A program made the position numbers and the translations under genes. Source: Catenuloplanes niger (GTDB lineage Bacteria > Actinomycetota > Actinomycetes > Mycobacteriales > Micromonosporaceae). From it: a DNA stretch of 64,000 nucleotides. How positions within the stretch are numbered: the first letter of the stretch is position 1; each line of letters starts with the position of its first letter. Location: positions 5,093,001-5,157,000 of the forward strand of contig NZ_JAVDYC010000001.1 of NCBI RefSeq assembly GCF_031458255.1, in the 5' to 3' direction. Below, one piece after another: positions 57,744 through 64,000 of the stretch. Below the pieces are notes generated by a model that saw only the letters and a list, made by a program, of their open reading frames with translations, did not search any database and was not told where the DNA came from.

Positions 57744-59537
57744 ATGTCAGCCCCCACCACCGACCACCGTGATCTGTTGACCTGGGTCCGCCAGGTCGCC
57801 GACCTCACCCAGCCCGACCGCGTCGTCTGGTGCGACGGGTCCGACGACGAGTACCGCCGGCTCACCGACGAGCTGGTCGGAACGGGCACGCTGGTCCGGC
57901 TCAACCCGGATCACCGTCCCGCGTCGTTCTGGGCGCGCACCGACCCGTCCGACGTGGCCCGGGTCGAGGAGCGCACGTTCATCTGCTCGGCCGACGAGGC
58001 CGACGCCGGCCCCACCAACAACTGGGTCGCGCCGGACGAGATGAAGCGCACGATGACGGAGCTGTACCGCGGCGCTATGCGTGGTCGTGCCATGTACGTG
58101 ATCCCTTTTTGTATGGGTCCCTTGGACGCCGAGGATCCCAAATTCGGGGTCGAAATCACGGACAGCGCGTACGTCGTGGCCTCCATGCGCATCATGACGC
58201 GCATGGGCAGCGCGGTGCTGGCGGCGATGGGGTCGGACGCGCGGTACGTCCGGGCGCTGCACTCCGTCGGCGCGCCGATCGAGCCCGGCGACGCGGACGT
58301 GCCGTGGCCGTGCAGCCGGACGAAGTACATCTCGCACTTCCCGGAGAGCCGGGAGATCTGGTCGTACGGCTCCGGCTACGGCGGCAACTCGCTGCTCGGC
58401 AAGAAGTGCTACGCGCTGCGGATCGCCGGCGTGCTCGCCCGCGACGAGGGCTGGCTGGCCGAACACATGCTGATCATCAAGGTGACCTCGCCGGAGGGGC
58501 GGGTGCGGCACATCGCCGGCGCGTTCCCGTCCGCCTGCGGCAAGACCAACCTGGCCATGCTCGACCCGGTGCTGCCCGGCTGGAAGGTCGAGACGATCGG
58601 CGACGACATCGCCTGGATGCGCTTCGGGCCGGACGGCCGCCTCTACGCGATCAACCCGGAGTTCGGGCTGTTCGGCGTGGCACCCGGCACGGACTGGACG
58701 ACGAACGCGAACGCGATGCGCACGCTCGCCCGCGGCAACGCGATCTTCACGAACGTCGCGCGCACCGACGACGGCGACGTCTGGTGGGAGGGCATGGGCG
58801 ACCCGCCGGCGCACCTCACGTCCTGGACGGGCGAGTCCTGGACGCCGTCGTCCGGGACACCCTCGTCGCATCCGAACAGCCGGTTCTGCGTGCCCATCGG
58901 CCAGTGCCCGACACTGGCCGCGGAGTACGACGATCCGCACGGCGTGCCGATCGACGCGATCCTGTTCGGCGGGCGGCGCAAGACCACGGTGCCGCTGGTC
59001 GCGGAGGCGCGCGACTGGACGCACGGCGTCTACCTCGGTGCCACGCTCTCGTCCGAGACCACCGCGGCCGCGGCCGGCGAGGTCGGCGTGGTGCGCCGCG
59101 ACCCGATGGCGATGCTGCCGTTCATCGGCTACCACGCCGGTGACTACGTCAACCACTGGCTCTCGCTGGGGAAGTCCGCCCCGGACGCGGCACTGCCGAA
59201 GATCTTCTACGTCAACTGGTTCCGCCGCGACGACGACGGCGGTTTCCTCTGGCCCGGCTTCGGGGAGAACATCCGGGTGCTCAAGTGGATCACCGAGCGC
59301 CTGGACGGGCGGGGTGCCGCCGTGGAGAGCCCGATCGGCCTGCTGCCACCGCCGTCCGCGATCGACGTCACCGGCCTGTCCCTCCCGCCGGGTGCGCTGG
59401 AGGCCGCACTCGCGGTCGACCCGGACGAGTGGCGCGCGGAACTCCCGCTGATCACCGAGTGGTTCGAGCGGTTCGGCGACAAGCTGCCGGCCGCGCTCTG
59501 GGCGGAACTGGACGCGCTCCGGGCCCGCCTGGGCTGA
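57744..59537 (+). CDS. pckG: GTP-dependent phosphoenolpyruvate carboxykinase
   Basis: The 597-residue enzyme converts oxaloacetate and GTP to PEP, CO2 and GDP, the gateway to gluconeogenesis. Family features are all visible: [30 protein letters not shown], then the P-loop [12 protein letters not shown] with the reactive cysteine. IGDDIAWM and the [13 protein letters not shown] nucleotide region follow. Full length is normal for the GTP-type family. The ATG at 57744 has AAGGAG seven bases upstream; a GTG at 57741 is in frame but too close. It is preceded by a hairpin-containing leader and followed by a repeat array. Confidence 0.95.
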   Translation: MSAPTTDHRDLLTWVRQVADLTQPDRVVWCDGSDDEYRRLTDELVGTGTLVRLNPDHRPASFWARTDPSDVARVEERTFICSADEADAGPTNNWVAPDEMKRTMTELYRGAMRGRAMYVIPFCMGPLDAEDPKFGVEITDSAYVVASMRIMTRMGSAVLAAMGSDARYVRALHSVGAPIEPGDADVPWPCSRTKYISHFPESREIWSYGSGYGGNSLLGKKCYALRIAGVLARDEGWLAEHMLIIKVTSPEGRVRHIAGAFPSACGKTNLAMLDPVLPGWKVETIGDDIAWMRFGPDGRLYAINPEFGLFGVAPGTDWTTNANAMRTLARGNAIFTNVARTDDGDVWWEGMGDPPAHLTSWTGESWTPSSGTPSSHPNSRFCVPIGQCPTLAAEYDDPHGVPIDAILFGGRRKTTVPLVAEARDWTHGVYLGATLSSETTAAAAGEVGVVRRDPMAMLPFIGYHAGDYVNHWLSLGKSAPDAALPKIFYVNWFRRDDDGGFLWPGFGENIRVLKWITERLDGRGAAVESPIGLLPPPSAIDVTGLSLPPGALEAALAVDPDEWRAELPLITEWFERFGDKLPAALWAELDALRARLG

Positions 59538-59554
59538 GCCGGCCCGTCCCGCGC

Positions 59555-59680
59555 GCCCGGCCTGGGCCGCGCGCCCGGCCTGGGCCGCGTGCCCGGCCTG
59601 GGCCGCGTGCCCGGCCTGGGCCGCGTGCCCGGCCTGGGTCGCGTGCCCGGCCTGGGTCGCGTGCCCGGCCTGGGTCGCGT
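59555..59680. repeat. 18-bp tandem repeat, seven copies
   Basis: Seven units of the form GCCCGGCCTGGGCCGCGT (with C/T variation) run from 59555 to 59680 and decay after. The end of pckG itself reads GCCCGCCTGGGCTGAGCC, which is similar, so the array may have grown from the gene end. The rest of the gap to 59859 has a possible promoter only. Confidence 0.9.
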
Positions 59681-59859
59681 GCTCGGCCGGTCCGGGCGCG
59701 GCTCGGCTGATCCGCCGTGCGGCCGGGGGACGTCCGACCACTCGGGCGTCCCCCATGTGGCCGGATTGTGACGTTTTTAGAGCCGCGCAAAGGCGGACGA
59801 AAGCCGCTAATCTCAGGAACCGGTGCCCGTCCGGCCCTGGCGTCACTTGCCACGATGGC

Positions 59860-59865
59860 TAGGCT
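59860..59865 (+). promoter_or_regulatory. -10 box TAGGCT of the cis-prenyltransferase gene
   Basis: TAGGCT ends eight bases before the ATG at 59874; two in-frame GTG codons (59868, 59871) lie between. Leaderless expression is likely. Confidence 0.55.
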
Positions 59866-59873
59866 GCGTGGTG

Positions 59874-60644
59874 ATGAATCTGCGGGACCTTGTCTACAGC
59901 GCCTACGAGCGGCGGCTGACCAGCAAACTGGTCGGCAAGCCGGTGCCCAGGCACGTGGGCGTCATCGTCGACGGCAACCGCCGGTGGGCCAAGGAAATGG
60001 GTTTCATCGACCCGAACGACGGCCACCGCGTCGGCGCCGAGCGCATCAAGCACCTGCTCGACTGGTGCGACCAGGCCGGCATCGAGCACGTCACGCTCTA
60101 CCTGCTGGCCACCGACAACCTGCGGCGCCCCGCCAAGGAACTCGACCCGCTGCTGCGCATCATCGAGGTTCTCGGCACCGAGCTCGCCGAGGACGGCAAC
60201 CCCTGGCGCCTGCGCATGGTCGGCGCACTCGACCTGCTCCCGGCCGAGACCGCCACCACGCTCAAGGCCGCCCAGGAGAAGACCCGCACCCGCTCCGGCG
60301 GCGTCGAGGTCAACTTCGCGGTCGGCTACGGCGGCCGCCGCGAGATCGCCGACGCGGTCCGGTCCCTGCTCTCCGAGCACGCCCGCGCCGGCGGCACCAT
60401 CGAGGAACTGGTCGAGGTCCTCGACGTCGACCACATCGCCGAACACCTCTACACCAAGGGCCAGCCCGACCCCGACCTGATCATCCGGACCAGCGGGGAG
60501 CAGCGCCTCTCCGGCTTCCTGCTCTGGCAGTCGGCCCAGTCCGAGTTCTACTTCTGCGACGCCAACTGGCCGGAGTTCCGCCGCACCGACTTCCTCCGCG
60601 CCCTCCGCGCCTACGGCGACCGCCAGCGCCGCTTCGGCGCCTGA
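59874..60644 (+). CDS. uppS: Isoprenyl (cis-prenyl) diphosphate synthase
   Basis: The 256-residue protein has all cis-prenyltransferase regions: HVGVIVDGNRRWAKEMGF with the catalytic Asp, the LLATDNLRRP loop, and NFAVGYGGRREIADA. The end reads PDLIIRTSGEQRLSGFLLWQSAQSEFYF. It extends farnesyl or geranyl diphosphate with cis-isoprene units to give short or long polyprenyl diphosphates for lipid carriers; chain length is not readable. The ATG at 59874 follows a TAGGCT box and two GTG codons. It shares no operon with its neighbours. Confidence 0.92.
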   Translation: MNLRDLVYSAYERRLTSKLVGKPVPRHVGVIVDGNRRWAKEMGFIDPNDGHRVGAERIKHLLDWCDQAGIEHVTLYLLATDNLRRPAKELDPLLRIIEVLGTELAEDGNPWRLRMVGALDLLPAETATTLKAAQEKTRTRSGGVEVNFAVGYGGRREIADAVRSLLSEHARAGGTIEELVEVLDVDHIAEHLYTKGQPDPDLIIRTSGEQRLSGFLLWQSAQSEFYFCDANWPEFRRTDFLRALRAYGDRQRRFGA

Positions 60645-60672
60645 CGACCGAAGACCTGCCGGACCCGATTGC

Positions 60673-60744
60673 TTTTCCCGCTTCCGGCGGCTCGTCTTCC
60701 GCATGCTCCCGCGGGCACCGGTCGTCGCTGGCGCTCCTCCCTGC
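60673..60744 (+). repeat. Dispersed 3'-end element, copy B
   Basis: A 72-base element 28 bases after uppS, in its direction. It has the same ends and core as copies A (27793) and C (31637). Confidence 0.7.
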
Positions 60745-61337
60745 CGGTCCCGCCCCACAAGCCCGAACCCCCGCGCCCGGCCCGCGCCCGCGTCCGGCCC
60801 GCGCCCGCGCCCGCGCCCGCGTCCGGCCCGCGCCCGAACGAGCGGATTGCGATTCGCGATTCGCCGGTGATCCGCGCGCGGGCCGCGGGTGTCCGAAATT
60901 TCGGTATATAGCGTTTTGCGGCGTGACAGTGTGCGGGCCGCTGAAGGGGTCTCGCACCGGTCCGGGAACGCGGCGCGCTGTCGGGCCCGAGTGGTCAGTC
61001 AGTGCGGTAAGAAAGGTTCATTCGGGAAGCCGGCCACGTTTCCGCTGGGCTGATAGATCGCTCAGCCGCGAACGGTGGCATGGCACGGCGACAGCGATCG
61101 CGAGCCGAGCCGGATATGACGATATTTCCGACGCGTGGCGCCCGAGCCTGAGCTTTCGGCCGGCATTCCGTGGTGTCGTCCTGCTTGATGGGGGATGACG
61201 TGTGGCAAGTCGTTGCCATCCGAGCCGGATGACGACGATCCGCCACACGGCATCCACGAAGTCGGGAGTTCCACAAAGCCGGTCGCAGGCGGGAGGGACG
61301 CCGGTGTGCCGAGGCGCGGCCGGCTACGCCGGGGTGC
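60745..61337. other. Gene-free intergenic region
   Basis: 593 bases. The first 100 are GCGCCCGCGTCCGGCC-type low-complexity repeats. The remainder, with somewhat lower GC and patches such as GGTATATAGCG near 60901, has normal-looking sequence but no frame with a start, ribosome site and recognisable protein. I see no supported gene here. Confidence 0.5.
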
Positions 61338-61441
61338 GGCCGGCAGAAAGGCCGGCATGGCCCGGCCGGCGGAAAGGCCGGTGTGGCCGGACCGGCGGAA
61401 AGCCGGTGTGGCCGGACCGGCGGAAAGGCCCGGTGTGCGGC
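61338..61441. repeat. 25-27 bp tandem repeat, four copies
   Basis: Units of the form CCGGCGGAAAGGCCGGTGTG repeat about four times with small changes, between the gene-free region and the otsB stop codon (61493). The arms CCGGC/GCCGG can fold, so the array may also act as a terminator for otsB. Confidence 0.8.
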
Positions 61442-61492
61442 CGGGTTGGGGCACCGGCCTCTCGGGAACGGGAGGCCGGGGCGGCGTGCGGG

Positions 61493-62305
61493 TCAGGCGG
61501 CGTTGGCCTGGAGGATCTTGACGGCGTCGGCGAGGAACGCGCCGACCGCCACCGGGGACTCGATGGTGAAGTCGGCGGCGTCGGAGACTTCCTGGCCGGT
61601 CTCGTCGGAGCTGGCCACGGCCACGCAGACGCCGAGGAAGCCGGGCTCGACGGCAGTGCGGGCGCGGAGTGCGTCGAAGGCCTTGATGTCGGAGACGTCG
61701 TCGCCGAAGTACCACGCGCAGCCGACGGAGAGCACGGCCTCGCTGATCACGAAGCCCTTGTCGCGGTCGACCGGGGGCTTGAGCTCGATGACCTTGCGGC
61801 CGAGCTGGACCTTGAGGCCGCGGCGCTCGGCCTCGGCGTGTGCCCAGGCCTCGATCTCGGCGGCGTGCTCGGGGGTCTTGCGCCAGTGCAGCGCGACGGA
61901 GAGGCGCTTGAACTCGACGTAGGCCTTGTCGCCGAGGGTGGTGCGCGCGTCGGACGCGACCTCCTCGACGACCGGGACCCAGGGGAGCGCGGCCGGCTCG
62001 GTGACCGTCTCGCCCTTGCCGTGGCTGCGCTCCAGCCCGTACAGCCCGAAGAGGTCGACCTCGGACAGGGTGCCGAAGCGGGCGCGCAGGAAGTCGACCG
62101 GGCGCGCGGAGACGATGGCGACGCGGCGGACGAGGCGGGAGAGTGCGTCGAGCGCCTCGAGCACCTCGGGCACCGGCTCGGACGCGCCGGGGTCGTCGGT
62201 GATCGGCGACAGGACGCCGTCGAAGTCGAAGAAGAGGGCGCAGTCAGCCGCTCGGCTCGCGGTGGCCTGCCAGGCCTCGGTGGGGGTTACTCGGTTCGAC
62301 GACAC
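61493..62305 (-). CDS. otsB: Trehalose-6-phosphate phosphatase
   Basis: The 270-residue HAD enzyme has the nucleophile motif LFFDFDGVLSPI near residue 26, motif II in VAIVSARP, the substrate region ELKPPVDRDKG, and motif IV in YFGDDVSDIKAFDAL. It removes phosphate from trehalose 6-phosphate to give trehalose, an osmo- and stress-protectant. The partner synthase OtsA is not in the window. The GTG at 62305 follows a TACGCT box by seven bases, fitting leaderless expression. Confidence 0.9.
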   Translation of the reverse strand: MSSNRVTPTEAWQATASRAADCALFFDFDGVLSPITDDPGASEPVPEVLEALDALSRLVRRVAIVSARPVDFLRARFGTLSEVDLFGLYGLERSHGKGETVTEPAALPWVPVVEEVASDARTTLGDKAYVEFKRLSVALHWRKTPEHAAEIEAWAHAEAERRGLKVQLGRKVIELKPPVDRDKGFVISEAVLSVGCAWYFGDDVSDIKAFDALRARTAVEPGFLGVCVAVASSDETGQEVSDAADFTIESPVAVGAFLADAVKILQANAA

Positions 62306-62342
62306 GCCGGTCAGCGTACCCGCAGATATCCGTCACGACCGA

Positions 62343-62403
62343 GTGAACAGGGGCTCATTCACTGCGCCGAAAATCAGTCTTGACAGTACGTGAATGTCTT
62401 CAC
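62343..62403. promoter_or_regulatory. Paired GTGAA/TTCAC palindromes around a TTGACA box
   Basis: GTGAA and TTCAC face each other at 62343-62362 (10-base spacer) and again at 62390-62403 (4-base spacer). Between them lies TTGACA (62380-62385), a good -35 hexamer for the downstream PhoH gene. A regulator binding both sites could block or loop the promoter. The 235-base gap after it shows no gene. Confidence 0.45.
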
Positions 62404-62640
62404 TCATCGCTGGCCAGCACCTACAGGGCGGGAAAACGTAACCTTGTGCATCTGGTCGTAGTCGCATTGTGCAGTTAGCGTCTTACTCACGGCACGGGGT
62501 TTTCCCGAGCCGGCCGGCCCGGCCCGGACCTGCGACGGAGTGCGCCACGGGGCCCGCATCCGACCCCGTGACATGCAAGGGCCACCGGTGGAGGCGGATT
62601 GCGGGTGGGGTTCGGGTGCACGCCCGTTCGGAGCAGGCCT

Positions 62641-64000
62641 GTGACGATTCGTCCAACCACTTCTCGGGCCGATCACGACCCGACCGCCCTCCCCGTGACC
62701 GAGTCCGCAACCGACGCCAGCGAGCACCACGAGGCGGCGGGAAGCACGGACGGGGAGCCTCCTCAAGCCCGGTCCGTCCAGGTTTTCGTCCTGGACACGT
62801 CGGTGCTGCTGTCCGATCCCGCGGCCTTCCACCGCTTCGCGGAGCACGAGGTGGTTCTGCCCCTCGTCGTGATCACGGAGCTGGAGGGCAAGCGCAGCCA
62901 TCCGGAACTGGGCTGGTTCGCGCGGCAGTCGCTGCGGCTCCTCGACGATCTGCGGGTCAAGTACGGGCGGCTGGACCAGCCCGTGCTCGCCAATGACGCC
63001 GGGGGCACGCTGCGCGTCGAGCTGAACCACTCGGACGACTCGATCCTGCCGCACGGCTTCCGGAACGAGTCGAACGACGCCCGCATCCTCTCCGTGGCGC
63101 TCAACTTCGCGGCCGAGGGCCGCGAGGTGACGCTGGTCTCCAAGGACATGCCGCTGCGGGTCAAGGCGGCGTCCGTCGGTCTGGTGGCGGACGAGTACCG
63201 CCACGGTCAGGCGATGGACGCGACCTGGACCGGCATGTCCGACCTGGAGCTCTCCGAGGGTGAGGTGCAGCGGCTCTACTCCGGTGAGGCGCTCGAGCTG
63301 GACGAGGTGGCGGGAAAGCCGGTGCACACCGGTCTTGTCGTGCACTCGCCGCGCGGCTCCGCGCTGGCGCGCGTGATGCACGACCGGACCGTGAAGCTGG
63401 TGCGTGGTGATCGGGAGGCGTTCGGGCTGCGCGGCCGGTCGGCCGAGCAGCGGATCGCGCTGGACCTGCTGCTGGACGAGTCGATCGGCATCGTGTCGCT
63501 GGGCGGCCGGGCCGGCACCGGCAAGTCGGCACTGGCACTCTGCGCGGGCCTGGAGGCCACCATGGAGCGGAACCGGCACAAGAAGGTGGTGGTCTTCCGC
63601 CCGCTCTACGCGGTCGGCGGGCAGGAGCTGGGATATCTGCCCGGGTCCGAGTCGGAGAAGATGTCGCCCTGGGCGCAGGCCGTCTTCGACACGCTCGGCG
63701 CGGTGGTGCACGAGAACGTGATGGAGGAGGTCCTGGCGCGCGGCATGCTCGAGGTGCTGCCGCTGACCCACATCCGTGGGCGGAGCCTGCACGACGCGTT
63801 CGTCATCGTGGACGAGGCGCAGTCGCTGGAGCGGAACGTGCTGTTGACCGTGCTGTCCCGGATCGGTCAGGGCTCGCGGGTGGTGCTCACCCACGACGTC
63901 GCGCAGCGTGACAATCTGCGAGTGGGTCGTCACGATGGGGTCACGGCCGTGATCGAGGCGCTGAAGGGTCACCCGATCTTCGCCCATGTGACGCTGACCC
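62641..64000 (+). CDS. PIN-PhoH fusion protein (PhoH2 type), 5' part
   Basis: The frame is open to the window end (453 residues visible). It has a PIN ribonuclease domain (about 40-180: [22 protein letters not shown], then [11 protein letters not shown] and [12 protein letters not shown]) with the acidic metal residues. A PhoH ATPase domain follows from about 260: Walker [14 protein letters not shown] and Walker [10 protein letters not shown]. PhoH2-type proteins are RNA helicase/RNase toxins or RNA processors. The GTG at 62641 has GGAG nine bases upstream. An in-frame GTG at 62695 would drop 18 residues. The C-terminus lies outside the window. Confidence 0.9.
   Translation, partial: MTIRPTTSRADHDPTALPVTESATDASEHHEAAGSTDGEPPQARSVQVFVLDTSVLLSDPAAFHRFAEHEVVLPLVVITELEGKRSHPELGWFARQSLRLLDDLRVKYGRLDQPVLANDAGGTLRVELNHSDDSILPHGFRNESNDARILSVALNFAAEGREVTLVSKDMPLRVKAASVGLVADEYRHGQAMDATWTGMSDLELSEGEVQRLYSGEALELDEVAGKPVHTGLVVHSPRGSALARVMHDRTVKLVRGDREAFGLRGRSAEQRIALDLLLDESIGIVSLGGRAGTGKSALALCAGLEATMERNRHKKVVVFRPLYAVGGQELGYLPGSESEKMSPWAQAVFDTLGAVVHENVMEEVLARGMLEVLPLTHIRGRSLHDAFVIVDEAQSLERNVLLTVLSRIGQGSRVVLTHDVAQRDNLRVGRHDGVTAVIEALKGHPIFAHVTLT

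Noticed and set aside
60995-61276. 93-codon minus frame in the uppS-otsB gap
   Set aside because: No ribosome site, no recognisable domain and an unusual residue make-up; not supported as a gene.
62404-63987. Long minus-strand frame opposite PhoH
   Set aside because: It mirrors the codon pattern of the PIN-PhoH gene, which has clear motifs. The minus frame has none.

Overview
The window is very GC-rich chromosomal DNA of a filamentous actinomycete. A Micromonosporaceae-type organism (Actinoplanes, Catenuloplanes, Micromonospora and relatives) is the best guess. The reasons are GTG and TTG starts, several probably leaderless genes behind a TAGGCT-like -10 box, PknB-type kinases, GTP-dependent PEP carboxykinase, an acyl-CoA carboxylase epsilon subunit and mycosin/WXG-type proteins. 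The genus cannot be fixed from sequence alone. No rRNA, tRNA, insertion sequence, prophage or CRISPR array was seen.

Layout. 0-3 kb: end of a fibronectin-III protein, an LPxTG-anchored SGNH hydrolase and a secreted GH12 glucanase. 2.9-11.9 kb: a pseudaminic-acid-type nonulosonate locus. PseB, PseC, a GT-B-like protein, a degenerate methyltransferase-like protein, a PseH-like GNAT and PseI are on the minus strand. A carrier protein, a ketoreductase, a 41-codon micro-ORF and an AMP-forming ligase are transcribed divergently. 12-24 kb: a secreted CAP protein, a collapsed ATPase pseudogene, phosphohexomutase, a receptor kinase, a stand-alone mutase large subunit, an M20 amidohydrolase, a DUF4349 lipoprotein and a coupled three-gene operon. 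24-27.7 kb: an LpdA-like flavoprotein, then a truncated threonyl-tRNA synthetase paralogue behind a Thr-codon leader peptide and terminator. 27.7-28.9 kb is a gene-free repeat field. 28.9-37.4 kb: a MarR-controlled ABC-2 exporter, the biotin carboxylase, a PadR-controlled DrrAB-type exporter and an MFS protein.

38-55 kb reads as an expanded acyl-CoA carboxylase neighbourhood. The parts are the biotinylated alpha subunit (31.7 kb), maf (38.3), epsilon (42.0), beta (47.3) and biotin ligase (53.4). Between them lie a small type VII secretion cassette with a low-GC core, a second receptor kinase with a Thr-rich motif array, an Asp/Leu-alternating secreted protein, an M50-like protease and a 1354-residue low-complexity membrane protein. 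55-64 kb: a sigma factor with fused zinc finger, two GtrA proteins, a hot-dog protein, PEP carboxykinase, a cis-prenyltransferase, trehalose-phosphatase and the start of a PIN-PhoH protein.

The most notable signals are: the nonulosonate locus paired with its own acyl-ACP module; threonine-responsive attenuation of a truncated ThrRS; a 70-72 bp element found three times just downstream of genes and in their orientation; matching 16-bp PadR operators; the GC mosaic across two overlapping type VII genes; and the phospho-motif array in the second kinase.
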